Source of the DNA: Methanomicrobium sp. W14
Lineage (GTDB): Archaea; Halobacteriota; Methanomicrobia; Methanomicrobiales; Methanomicrobiaceae
Direction: 5' to 3'
DNA length: 64,000 bases
NCBI RefSeq assembly: GCF_017875315.1
Contig: NZ_JAGGMM010000003.1
Coordinates: 248,001 to 312,000, forward strand
The position numbers were made by a program, and so were the translations under genes. How positions within the stretch are numbered: the stretch's first letter is position 1; each line of letters begins with the position of its first letter. The notes below the pieces were generated by a model. It had not been told where the DNA came from and searched no databases. It was given only the letters and a program-made list of their open reading frames with translations. Shown piece after piece: positions 42,922 through 52,131 of this stretch.

Positions 42922-44016
42922 CTATTTTTTCTCATGGAGGGTTTTGACCCATTCCCTGTTCGCCCAGAGTGCACACCCGCCCCCGGACTCGGTGAGCATA
43001 CCGTGACTCTTTCTTATCTTTTCCAAAAGACCCGATTTAAGGGCGTCCTCCAGGGGAACGGTCTTCAGGTTCATGTCGGAAAATGGGGCGGCAGGGCAGG
43101 GTTCAAGGTCGCCTGAAGGACTTACGTGCACAAAGCCCCTTCCGGCCGCAAGGCACCCGCCGTATGCATCCTCGTCGCCCGGAAAACCTATGAAAAGTGC
43201 AGGGAAACGGTCGCAGTATTCATGAAGCTTTTCCCGAAGGTGCGACTGCTGCTCCTTTGTCAGGACAAGGTCTTCGGTCCCTGCTTCAATCGGGACGTAT
43301 TCGACGTATACGAACGCCAGAACACCCCTTGAGACCATGTCGCTGACGAACTCCTCACCGGTTACGCAGGGCATGTTCTTTGAGGTGACCATAAGAGAGC
43401 AGCCGAAAAACATTCCCCTCTCAGAAAGCCTTCTGCAAACATCCATCAGCTTTTCATATGTCCCTTCCCCCCTGCGGAAATCCGTCTCCACTGAAAAACC
43501 CTCAAGGCTCAGCATCGGGACTATATTTTTGTGTCTACCAAGCTCTTTTGATACGGCTTCGTCTATAAGAAGGCCGTTTGTAAAAACGGGAAACAGCATC
43601 TCGTGATATCTCTTTGCAAGCGAAAGGATCAAAGGAAGCCTGAGGAACGGTTCTCCTCCCGCAAAAACGACGGCAGAGACTCCAAGGTCCCTTGCCTGCG
43701 ATATTATATCCGACACTTCCTCATCGGTCATATCTGAACTGCCTAAACGGCACTCACGGGAGTTCATGTAGCACCCCATGCACGTCAGGTTGCAGCGTGA
43801 CGTAAGGGATATCATCATGACGCCCGGGACCAGGACTCCCTTTCTCTCGTATTCAGCCCTCTTTGCTGCAGCCTTTTTCTGGTGATATGCTATCTTTGCC
43901 CCCGTAAGGACAAGTCCCGGATTTTTCGAGGCAATCCTGCCCGCATTCTTTATGGTCGCCTCTATAACCCCGTCAAATATATCCCTGTACGACCTTTCCT
44001 CTCTGCATTCGCTCAT
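42922..44016 (-). CDS. Radical SAM protein with SPASM-like C-terminus
   Basis: A 364-residue enzyme. SLTSRCNLTCMGCYMNS (about 70-86) has Cys-x3-Cys-x2-Cys for the SAM cluster; VVFAGGEPFLRLPLI is the GGEP motif and PMLSLEGFSVETDFRRGEGTYEKL the strand-5 region. C-terminal cysteines in GGCLAAGRG, LEPCPAAPFSD and GGGCALWANREW suggest an auxiliary cluster. An N-terminal helical arm of about 60 residues (IKNAGRIASKNPGLVLTGAKIAYHQKKAAAKRAEY) precedes the core. This pattern resembles archaeal tungsten/molybdopterin- or peptide-modifying radical SAM proteins, but the product is unknown. Confidence 0.83.
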   Translation of the reverse strand: MSECREERSYRDIFDGVIEATIKNAGRIASKNPGLVLTGAKIAYHQKKAAAKRAEYERKGVLVPGVMMISLTSRCNLTCMGCYMNSRECRLGSSDMTDEEVSDIISQARDLGVSAVVFAGGEPFLRLPLILSLAKRYHEMLFPVFTNGLLIDEAVSKELGRHKNIVPMLSLEGFSVETDFRRGEGTYEKLMDVCRRLSERGMFFGCSLMVTSKNMPCVTGEEFVSDMVSRGVLAFVYVEYVPIEAGTEDLVLTKEQQSHLREKLHEYCDRFPALFIGFPGDEDAYGGCLAAGRGFVHVSPSGDLEPCPAAPFSDMNLKTVPLEDALKSGLLEKIRKSHGMLTESGGGCALWANREWVKTLHEKK

Positions 44017-44184
44017 ATTATGTACTGTTTAAATGTATATTGAAATCAGAAAGAATTAACCCAAAAAGAATATCATAAAAGCAGACAGGAAGAAAAGAAA
44101 CCTTCGGTTTAACTAAAGAAGTATGATAAAAACGGATATGAATAATTAAAAAAAGGAAGAGATTTTTTGTATAAAGCCTTTATT

Positions 44185-46281
44185 TCATGTCTCATCCGGG
44201 GTGTTCAGGCCAAGATAATCATAAAGTGCATCTACACCCGGCTTCTCCCCCAAAAAGTTCTCGAGAAGAACCATGTTGTCTTCTGTATTCCCTTTTGAAT
44301 AGATGTCATCCCTAAGTTTTAAGCCAAGGGTTTCGTTTGTCATCCCGTATTCTTTGAATTTTTCATCAATATCAAGTGCGTATACCTTAGACCAGAGGTA
44401 CCCGTAATAGCCTGCATCATACCCCCCCATAAGGTGCGGGAACGTCGCCTGCGGGTGAATAAGGACAGGAAGACCCTCCCCGAAGACCTCCTCGTACGTG
44501 GAGTTCCAGACGTTTGTAGTATTCACAGGAACCGTTGAATTATGATAATACATGTCCACAAGGGAATACATCAGCTGCGAACTGTAGCTGATGCCTTTCC
44601 CGAAATCTCTTGCGGAGATTACACTTTTAAGAAGCGAATCAGGAATCTTTTCCGAAGGCTTGTCGTATTTTCCGGACATCAACTCAAGAATTTCCGGGTC
44701 CCATGCCCACTCCTCAAGGGTCTGTGAAGGTGTCTCAGTAAAGTCAAAGTCCACATTATATCCCGAAAGCGTGCCGTAAGGCGACTTTGAGAGTATAATA
44801 TGCAGGGAATGACCGGTCTCATGGAAGAGTGTTTCGATATCGGATACCGAAAGAAGACTCGGTCTGCCGTTCTGCGGTTTCTCAAAATTACCGATTATGA
44901 CCGCAACGGGCTTTACGTATTCGCCGTTCTTCTCTCTTCCCGTTATAACCATTTCGGCTGCAGCTCCGGTATATTTGCCGTCACGGACATACGGGTCGAC
45001 GTAAAGGTAACCCAGAACCTTCCCGTCAGACGAATTCGTGACCTCATACAGGCTCACGTCAGGCGACCAGACGGAGGCGTTCTCAACCTTTATGAAATTT
45101 ACCCCGAACAGCTTTCCGCATGTATCGAAAACGCCGTTTAAAACACTCCCGTATGGGAAATACGATTTCAGCTTCTCCTCATCGTAGCTGTATTCGTTTT
45201 CTTTCAGGATATTTGAAAGATAAACCTTGTCCCACGGGAAGACTGTCGTCGCATTTGAATCAATGCTCTTCTTAACCTCCAGGAGTTTTTTCATCTCCTC
45301 GTCGTTTTTCTCAGAGAGGGGCTCTTTTATGGAGTTAAGAAAGTCCATCACATTGCTTACGTTTTTGGCCATTCTGTCAGAAAGGACATATTCGGCCCAG
45401 GTGGAATACCCCATCTCCTCTGCAATCCTCGTCCTCAGGGATATTGCTTCCTCAATAAGCTTCGTGTTTTTGTCGGCCTCAATGTTGCTGTAGGCTATAT
45501 ATGCTCTTTTTCTAGCATTTTCGTCATCCGCATATTTCATCACTATTGCGTAATTCGGATAGTTTAGCTTCACGCTGTAGTTTTTGTCTGCTGTCCTGTC
45601 AAATTTGTTCAGGTCAGACTGCGATATCCCTGCAAGTTCCTCTTTCGTAAACTCAACAACCGAATCGTCGGAATTGATATTGTAGTTGTATTTTGTTTCA
45701 AGAGAACTCAGGTTCGTTTTCATATCCCTTATTACGGCCGTTTTGTCACCAGAAAGGCCAAGACCGTTTTTATCGAACTCCTCCATGACAACATCATACA
45801 GGCGCTGTTCAACGGGATTTCCGGCAGTCTGACCCTTCATTGCGTTATAAAGGTCTTCCCTGGTGTAAACGTCGTTTAAAAATGAGTTGTATGAGTCCTT
45901 TGCACCAAGACCCTCAGCCAGAACCTCGGGGTCCGGGAAAATGTCCCCCACCAGGGTCATTGGAGACATCGCATCGGAATAGTCCGTCATCACGCTGTCA
46001 AACGCTATAACAGTGTTTTCAAAAGTCCTGTATTCAGGAGGAATGTTTGCTATAGTGTTCAGGGAGGCGTTTGCCGAATCCTGCGCCTCCTTTGCCAGAA
46101 CCGGAATTTCACCGGAAGAGTAGTTCATCTTTACGCCAGGGTCAAAGGTTATGTTGTTTATCCCTGACGCTGCTGCAAAGGACGTGGTTCCGTTCACAAA
46201 AATTAAAAATAAAGTTAATATAGACAAAAAAAAGCAGCAGAAAACAGGATTCCTGCACATATATATTGATATCAATGTCAT
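44185..46281 (-). CDS. Exported M3-family metallopeptidase (oligopeptidase F/thimet type)
   Basis: A 698-residue protein with an N-terminal hydrophobic segment (about 8-36) as signal or anchor. The zinc site is HETGH at residues 487-491 (TLFHETGHSLHIILS), with the third ligand in the following TETPSQTLEEWAWD block. Helical N-terminal lobe features (DKNTKLIEEAISLRTRIAEEMGYSTWAEYVLSDRMAK) match PepF/thimet oligopeptidases. Members cut short peptides; an exported form in a methanogen could process peptides outside the membrane. It is monocistronic. Export is inferred from the hydrophobic N-terminus only. Confidence 0.88.
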   Translation of the reverse strand: MTLISIYMCRNPVFCCFFLSILTLFLIFVNGTTSFAAASGINNITFDPGVKMNYSSGEIPVLAKEAQDSANASLNTIANIPPEYRTFENTVIAFDSVMTDYSDAMSPMTLVGDIFPDPEVLAEGLGAKDSYNSFLNDVYTREDLYNAMKGQTAGNPVEQRLYDVVMEEFDKNGLGLSGDKTAVIRDMKTNLSSLETKYNYNINSDDSVVEFTKEELAGISQSDLNKFDRTADKNYSVKLNYPNYAIVMKYADDENARKRAYIAYSNIEADKNTKLIEEAISLRTRIAEEMGYSTWAEYVLSDRMAKNVSNVMDFLNSIKEPLSEKNDEEMKKLLEVKKSIDSNATTVFPWDKVYLSNILKENEYSYDEEKLKSYFPYGSVLNGVFDTCGKLFGVNFIKVENASVWSPDVSLYEVTNSSDGKVLGYLYVDPYVRDGKYTGAAAEMVITGREKNGEYVKPVAVIIGNFEKPQNGRPSLLSVSDIETLFHETGHSLHIILSKSPYGTLSGYNVDFDFTETPSQTLEEWAWDPEILELMSGKYDKPSEKIPDSLLKSVISARDFGKGISYSSQLMYSLVDMYYHNSTVPVNTTNVWNSTYEEVFGEGLPVLIHPQATFPHLMGGYDAGYYGYLWSKVYALDIDEKFKEYGMTNETLGLKLRDDIYSKGNTEDNMVLLENFLGEKPGVDALYDYLGLNTPDET

Positions 46282-46369
46282 AATTTCATAATTATGCCTG
46301 AAAACTGATAAACAGTTGCATACTGTCCCGAAAAATAATGGAGGGCTAAGTGTAAAGGAAAAATCTCTC

Positions 46370-46939
46370 TTATATTCTGACGACTTTAGGCGTCAGCTTT
46401 TCCCCGGCCTTTGGCTTTTCCAGAGGATAACCAAAAGCGATAGTCCCTACGGGACTGGAGCCTTCAGGAATCCTGAACTTTTCCAGGAGTTCTTTGTTTT
46501 CGTATGCAATCTCGGATGACCCGACAAAACAGCTCCCGACTCCAAGGGCGTGAGCTGCAAGCATCATGTTTTCGGCACACAGCGAACAGTCTATATCCTT
46601 AAAACGGCAGGTATTCTTTCCCGCGATAAGGATAACGGTCGGTGCGTTGTAATAAATGGAATAGTTCTCTCCTTCAAGAAGCTTTCTGAACTTATCGGAC
46701 ATGCCCTCATGGGAAACAGATTTTCTCATATTCGACAAAAGAACAGGTGCACAGTAATCAGAGATTTCCTTAAGAAACTCTTTGTCCTGTATCACGACAA
46801 AAGCCCACGGCTGGAGTGCAAGAGCGGAAGGTGCATATGTACCAGCAAGAATTATCCTGTTTAGAATCTCATCAGGAATCTGCCTTTCCTCAAATTTTCT
46901 GATGCTTCTGCGTGTCATTATGGCATCCATCGTATCCAT
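46370..46939 (-). CDS. Nitroreductase family flavoprotein
   Basis: A 189-residue FMN-dependent nitroreductase: MDAIMTRRSIRKFEERQIPDEILNRIILAGTYAPSALALQPWAFVVIQDKEFL (4-56) has the flavin-binding RRSxRxF and the substrate-side PSALALQPW loop; IDCSLCAENMMLAAHALGVGSCFVG and FGYPLEKPKAGEK complete the fold. Unlike the protein at 24576 it lacks a ferredoxin domain, so electrons must come from another donor. Substrate unknown. Confidence 0.87.
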   Translation of the reverse strand: MDTMDAIMTRRSIRKFEERQIPDEILNRIILAGTYAPSALALQPWAFVVIQDKEFLKEISDYCAPVLLSNMRKSVSHEGMSDKFRKLLEGENYSIYYNAPTVILIAGKNTCRFKDIDCSLCAENMMLAAHALGVGSCFVGSSEIAYENKELLEKFRIPEGSSPVGTIAFGYPLEKPKAGEKLTPKVVRI

Positions 46940-47278
46940 TTTTAGTCCTCCCCGTTATGATAAGTCTCTTGAAAATTTTGGAATAAAAAACTATCCCCTC
47001 CCACAGGGGGTGACAAATTAACATTCAGAATTTTAGGTTAAGTGGGTTAATTAATGCAATTAATATTATTTTATGATAATACTAACAATGAAGCTCTCAT
47101 AACAATTATTATGTGTTCAGCAAATTTCTGCGGGGTGAGAGATTGTCACAACGATTCATCCGGCATCCTCCGTTGATCCGTTTATATCCGCACTGATGCT
47201 CGGAATAGTGGCCTTATGCATATTCGGCATGGCTGTTATCTCAGGGCGTTTCTGTCCTGAATTCGGAGGAAGGCTGTT

Positions 47279-48066
47279 TTGCCACGAAACAACTATTTAA
47301 TTTCACTCATTTTTGCAGTTCTGCTGATAATTTGCATTTCTGCGGGTTATATATTCGTTTCAGGCCTAGGCCAGTCCCGGGGAGACCAGACCGAAATTTT
47401 AAAGGTTGTTATGCCATATGATGAATCTGTATAACTTCTTAACTTCTGCCCTGACACAGACAGCTGAAAATTACAGCAGTGACCACAACGCAGGAATTGA
47501 AATAACAATAGTTCAGGGAAGAAAGAAAATAGTCTCGGAAATCCTGAACGGCGATATTTCGCCTGACATCGTAATACTTTAAAAGAGCTATCCCTTATTC
47601 AGTCTCAGCGGCCTTTATATTTTCAGCCAGAAAGGGATCATAAGTTCCTAAGACTACCTGTGCACGGGAAAATCAGAGCTTATTTCAGGAGAATACAGCA
47701 GGATAAACGGTTTTTCTGACCTTAATAAAAACACGAATTTCGCAATCATCGACCTTGACAACTATCATGTGCCCCGGGGTGCCTTGCAAACTACATAATT
47801 TCGTCTGAAAACATAACGGTTAATCCCGTCCTGTGTATTGATACGGGGACTCTCTATCTGACCGTAAAGAACGGCACTTGCTGATTGCGACCTGCATGTT
47901 GGACAGTGAATTCAAAGCTTTTGAAAATTAGTACGGCAGAAACCTTAAGGAAACGGAACTTTCGCAGTACAACATGGACAACTACATCGCCGTAATGAAT
48001 ACGTCTGAAGATGTTAAGTCCGCAGAAGATTTTAAGAATTACGTATTATCTCCGGGATTTTTCTAA
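47279..48066 (+). pseudogene. Heavily decayed exported solute-binding-like protein
   Basis: No long open frame exists between 46940 and 48258. On the plus strand, pieces can be joined: a TTG start and signal helix (LISLIFAVLLIICISAGYIF), then QTEILKVVMPYDE; after a frame change NFLTSALTQTAENYSSDHNAGIEITIVQGRKKIVSEILNGDISPDIVIL; a stop; then GLYIFSQKGI, SELISGEYSRINGFSDLN and, in later frames, ANYIISSENITVNPVL and MDNYIAVMNTSEDVKSAEDFKNYVLSPGFF. The order of features fits a periplasmic solute-binding protein, but several stops and at least two frameshifts rule out function. A short membrane-protein-like frame (about 47145-47300, SALMLGIVALCIFGMAVISG) before it has no normal start. Confidence 0.5.
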
Positions 48067-48258
48067 AAAGGCCTCAATGTTCCAAAAATTTTGAATAAAC
48101 TCACATTTTCCTAATAAACCATGAATAAATTCTCTGATAATAAAACTCATAATTCAGACCTTAAGGCAGGTTAAAAAGCTTGTAGAAGGCAACCGGCCTT
48201 TACACAGGACAAGTCCAACAGAATCCTTTCACTTCAGAAAAAAACAGGAAGGTTTTAT

Positions 48259-48816
48259 TCAGACCTTTTTTTCAATGATATAAACGTTCAGGTTTTCCAG
48301 CGGAACAACCCTTAAGCTACCTGATTTGTTAAGATAAGATTCAAGTGAATGAAGGTCTACTCCGGTAAATCCGTCTTTTCCGTGAAGAATTTCAAATCCT
48401 TCAGGTGTAAACTCCGCTATTATGAAACGAAGATAAGAAACACGGGAGATTTCAGCCAGAGCTTTTTCTCTTTTGTCCTCAGGAATATGGTGCAGTGCAC
48501 CAAAGCATATTCCCACATCAAAGGCATCATTGCAGTAGGAGAGGTTTGTTACATCCTCTTTTTCAAAACTTATCTTTTCGGAAACTCCCTCGTTTTCCGC
48601 TTTTTCCTCCCAGACTGCAATTTTTTCAGTATCAATATCGATTGACGTTACAAAACAGTCGTACCCTTTCGCAGCCATGATGCAAAGAGGCCCGGCCCCG
48701 ACGTCAAGCACTTCAAGATCGTTTACACCCGCAATCTCAAGAACTTTTTTCCGTTCATCAAGAAAACTACTTTTGTCATGCGGTTTTTTTGTATCTTCTG
48801 AGTGTTCCATTCTCAC
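48259..48816 (-). CDS. Class I SAM-dependent methyltransferase
   Basis: A 185-residue methyltransferase: VLDVGAGPLCIMAAKGYDCFVTSIDID (about 35-61) contains motif I and the acidic end of strand 2; KEDVTNLSYCNDAFDVGICFGALHHIP (86-112) is motif IV with the GALHH turn of the Methyltransf_11/25 class. The substrate is not predictable. It is the last gene before the methyltransferase/corrinoid array but has no sequence relation to it. Confidence 0.82.
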   Translation of the reverse strand: MRMEHSEDTKKPHDKSSFLDERKKVLEIAGVNDLEVLDVGAGPLCIMAAKGYDCFVTSIDIDTEKIAVWEEKAENEGVSEKISFEKEDVTNLSYCNDAFDVGICFGALHHIPEDKREKALAEISRVSYLRFIIAEFTPEGFEILHGKDGFTGVDLHSLESYLNKSGSLRVVPLENLNVYIIEKKV

Positions 48817-48976
48817 TTTCTTTTTGTCTTTATTGCAGATGAAATTTTGCAGGCGCCGGGAACAAAAGAATACTTTAAAAATGAGCGTTTAATTTGACAT
48901 TACTCTAAAAATTGTTGTATTTTTTGGTTTTTTACAGATTGTTTCAGCAGGAGACAAAAAAAATTTCTTCCCCCGG

Positions 48977-50220
48977 TTAATACGTACCGTACTTCTTTAC
49001 GGCGTCTGTTAAAGCCCTGACATTTTCAGGTTTTGAAGCTCCGGATATTCCACCTCCGTCGACACCCGGGAAGACAATGAAGCCGCCGTCTTTACAGTCG
49101 GTAAGAAGACTCTTCATGTAATCATCCATCTTCTGCGGCGTCCCTCCTATCAGAAGAGAGCTTGAAGGCCCTCTAAAGAGAATAATGTGGTCGTCAAGGA
49201 CTTCCCTTACCTTCCTCGGGTCGGTCTTGTCAAAAATACCAATGACCTTGCCCTTCGGGAGCTCGAGAAGTTTTTCAAGATGTGCATCGTGCCTGCCCTC
49301 AAAGAAAACATACGGTGTCTGTCCCATCTTAATTACCTCCTCAAGGACTTTTTTAAGTGAAGGCCAGTAGAACTCGTCATACTGTTTCGGATTTAAGTAT
49401 TCGTTCAAGTGAAGCGGGAAGAAGCACTCGACAATGTTCGTTCCGAGAGCTTCTTTCAGTTCAGGAGGAAGTGTCCCGGTAATTCTTGCCGAATCTATGA
49501 ATTACGGTGTTACTGCATCGGTTGCCGCTTTAACCTTGTCCTTCCTCCTGTAGATATCAAGAACAATATTCTGTATATTTCTCAGGTCGTCGCTTATGAA
49601 ATCAAGCGGTGCATAGCTATCATTGGAATGGACGGGAGGCTGCACTCCTGCGCAAGCGACATGATAAGGTCGGTCACTGCATTGCCGTATTTTTCAAGCT
49701 CTGCACCGTATTTTGTCAGGGTCGCACCTGCCTCGACAGAACCGGGGTTTGCAAGGCCTTTGCAGATTCTGGGAACAGCCTCGTTGCACACGAAACCAAG
49801 CGGGTCAGCTATGAATTTATCATACTCGTCCACCTTCATGATTTCACTGCCGATAAACTGCGGGTGCAGGTCATCTTCAAGCTCAATACCAGGCCATTTC
49901 GTGAAAACGTCACCGAGAAGCTTGTGGAACCTTGCCGAAGGAACAAGTTCAGGTGCGTTCTTCATCAGGTAAAAACTCATGAACGAGGCTTCAAGTCCGG
50001 TCACGACACCAAGGGAATCAAAATCGAAATCTTTGCCGACCTTAACAGCCGCCTGGCGGTTCTTTTCATAGTCAAAGAAGATATCTTTTGCAGTATAGCC
50101 GGAATAGTGCGCATGGAAAAGGATAACAAGGGATGTCACCGGGACTCTGTCAGGAGTTTTGCAGTTTATTTTATCCTCTATCCTTGCAAGCCTCTCACGG
50201 AACAGTTCACTGTGTTCCAT
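48977..50220 (-). pseudogene. UroD-superfamily methyltransferase, inactivated (frameshift and stop)
   Basis: Read through, this is a full-length member of the array's methyltransferase family (about 415 residues), from MEHSELFRERLARIEDKINC to RALTDAVKKYGTY. Two lesions break it: near 49605-49625 one base is missing (PSIP... should continue SYAPLDFISD), leading to TAA at 49594; and a tyrosine codon has become TAA at 49502-49504, in TP-stop-FIDSARITG where paralogues have TPYFIE. The last 143 codons are open and little altered, so decay is recent. Closest in wording to the gene at 61158 (LELPKGKVIGIFDKTDPRKVREVLDDH). Confidence 0.85.
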
Positions 50221-50225
50221 AATTA

Positions 50226-50795
50226 TCACGCCCCCACAAGCTTTCTGAACTTCTTTACACCCGATGTTGCATCATCCGACCATTCGTCGGCACCGGTGTA
50301 CTTCATGGTCTCTTTGTCTGTCCTTCCGCCGCCTACGACAATCTTTACCTTGTCGCGAAGACCGGCTTCCTTTATCTTCTCGACAATATTCTTCATTGAC
50401 TCGGTGGCTTCGGTCAGAAGTCCGCTTAATGCAACGATGTCAGGGTTGTTCTCCCTGATTGCGTTGATATATGAATCAGCAGGCTGGTCCACTCCAAGGT
50501 CTATGACCTTAAAGCCCTCAGCTTCAAGAAGAGCTATGATGATGTTCTTTCCGATGTCGTGAACATCTCCCTCGACAGTTCAGATAACAACTGTTCCGAT
50601 GTTCTCCATCTGGCTGTCGCCGAATACAGGCTTTAAAACATCCATAATCTGCGAAAGGATTTCACCTGTCATCATAAGGTCTGAAACAAAGAACCTTCCT
50701 TCCTCAAATCTTTTACATACGATATCCGTGGCTTTCCTTACATCCTCAATTATGAGTTTTGGGTCTTCCTTGGCTGCAATTCTCTGGTTTAAAAT
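50226..50795 (-). pseudogene. Corrinoid protein, 5'-truncated and with an in-frame TGA
   Basis: Homology to the 212-residue corrinoid proteins of the array begins at ILNQRIAAKEDPKLIIEDVRKATDIV (residue ~23 of intact copies) and runs to FRKLVGA. The first ~22 codons are replaced by unrelated AT-rich sequence. At 50580-50582 a GGA glycine codon (Gly94 of intact copies, GTVVI-G-TVEGD) has become TGA. The cobalamin motif DVHDIG is otherwise kept. It precedes the broken methyltransferase gene with the usual tight spacing, so the whole module is dead. No promoter/hairpin like those of the other modules is found upstream. Confidence 0.85.
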
Positions 50796-51000
50796 ATATG
50801 CCTTCTGCAACAAAAAAACGAAAAAATCCACAAAATTTTTGCAACAAAAAAGTTTAAAGGAGATCTTTTGGCAGACGTACTGAAAGTACATTAATTCTTA
50901 TGTGACGAATGAAAGAGCAAACCAGAAAAGTTCTGATTAAAAAGGTTTAATATAATAAGATATTCAGAATTCCTTTTTTAAATCATTAAATACGAAAACA

Positions 51001-51020
51001 ATCTGGAATGATTTCCAGAT
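51001..51020 (-). terminator. Inverted repeat downstream of the solo corrinoid gene
   Basis: ATCTGGAA and TTCCAGAT form a perfect eight-pair stem around TGAT, 15-34 nt after the stop codon of the corrinoid gene at 51035. On the minus strand a T-rich stretch (TGTTTTCG) follows. Likely a transcript end. Confidence 0.5.
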
Positions 51021-51034
51021 AGAATATACTTTTT

Positions 51035-51679
51035 TCAGACCTGCTTTTTATCCAGGAGCCTTTTAAATTTTCCAACGCCTGAAGTTGCATCATATGACCA
51101 TTCGTCGGCGCCTGTGTACTTCATGGTCTCTTCGTCCGTCCTTCCGCCACCTACGACAATCTTTACCTTGTCGCGAAGACCGGCTTTTTTTATTTCGTTT
51201 ATTATATTTTTCATGGACTCGGAGGCCTCGGTTAAAAGTCCGCTCAGTGCAACGATATCGGGATGGTACTCCCTGATGGCATTTATATATGACTCGGGGG
51301 GCTGGTTAACACCTAAATCGATGACCCTGAAACCTTCCGTCTCAAGAAGAGCTATAACTATACTCTTTCCGATATCATGGACATCACCTTCTACAGTACC
51401 TATAACTACAGTCCCTATGATTTTTTCACGCCTTACACTTAAAACAGGGTTTAAAACCTCCATTATCTGTGAAAGCACTTCACCAGCCATCATAAGGTCT
51501 GACACAAGGTAGTCACCGTCCTCAAACCTCTTTCCGACAATTCCCGTAGCTTTCCTTATGTCCTCAATTATATTCTCCAGATCCTCATCGTCAGCAATTC
51601 TTTTCTTCAGAATATTAATGCACTTCAGCTCATCAAAATCAACAATTGCATTTATGAATTCATCTCTTCTGTCTGTCAT
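51035..51679 (-). CDS. Corrinoid (methyl-carrier) protein, solo copy
   Basis: A 214-residue corrinoid protein of the MtaC/MtvC-like type. Residues 1-85 are the helical cap; the cobalamin motif is Asp99-x-His101-x2-Gly104 (EGDVHDIGKSI), Ser146-x-Leu148 (LSGLLT) and GGG near 177-179. It diverges more than the other copies (e.g. NPVLSVRREK for KPVFGDSQME, a KKQV tail) and has no methyltransferase directly behind it; the next genes are the dead module. His101 is expected to ligate cobalt. It could serve a partner encoded elsewhere or in trans in this array. Confidence 0.88.
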   Translation of the reverse strand: MTDRRDEFINAIVDFDELKCINILKKRIADDEDLENIIEDIRKATGIVGKRFEDGDYLVSDLMMAGEVLSQIMEVLNPVLSVRREKIIGTVVIGTVEGDVHDIGKSIVIALLETEGFRVIDLGVNQPPESYINAIREYHPDIVALSGLLTEASESMKNIINEIKKAGLRDKVKIVVGGGRTDEETMKYTGADEWSYDATSGVGKFKRLLDKKQV

Positions 51680-51704
51680 TTTATAACCATTAACCCGCTC
51701 TCAG

Positions 51705-51718
51705 ACACACCAATGTGT
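51705..51718 (-). promoter_or_regulatory. Leader inverted repeat of the solo corrinoid gene
   Basis: ACACA and TGTGT pair around CCAA, 26-39 nt before the start codon. The arms have a different sequence from those of the other modules but the repeat occupies the same place, between a shared GATACCCAATT-like stretch and the GGTTA ribosome region. Confidence 0.55.
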
Positions 51719-51877
51719 ACCAATTGGGTATCTATAAAGGGTTATACTAATACTTTTTCCATAATAAAACCGGAATAAATAAGTTACACAAGAAATGTTG
51801 TATTAGAATAAGATTATTTTCATGGATATTGATGCTTTTTAAGCTTCTGTTCTGTGCAGTATATGTTGCTATCCAAA

Positions 51878-51905
51878 AATATATATATAAAAACCTTATG
51901 CGCCT
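51878..51905 (-). promoter_or_regulatory. GCGC-TATA promoter of the solo corrinoid gene
   Basis: On the minus strand GCGCATAAGG is followed by a TATA stretch (TTATATATATAT). GCGC begins 221 nt upstream of the start codon, against 211-214 nt in the other four modules. Predicted leader about 180 nt. From 51906 to 52131 I see no gene. Confidence 0.55.
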
Positions 51906-52131
51906 CACCTCTGAAAATGAGATTAAGCAAACAGATTTAACCGGAATAAAGCCTGAAAACTTAGATAAATCACTACATCGCCAAAAAAGAGAAGCTTGTT
52001 AAAAACAGAATTATCCAAAAAAGACCTTTTTCAAAAACGGGATCGAAATCACTGCAAATCTCTAATACCATTTTAACTATTCAACCTGATTTTATGCAAA
52101 AAATTAATGGAGGGAACTGCCCCCGCAACAT

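Noticed and set aside
50580-50582. In-frame TGA in a corrinoid gene as a possible selenocysteine or other recoding site
   Set aside because: The codon replaces a glycine (GGA) that all intact copies have, the gene also lacks its 5' end, and its partner gene carries independent stops. Methanogen recoding in such enzymes involves TAG (pyrrolysine), not TGA at this place.
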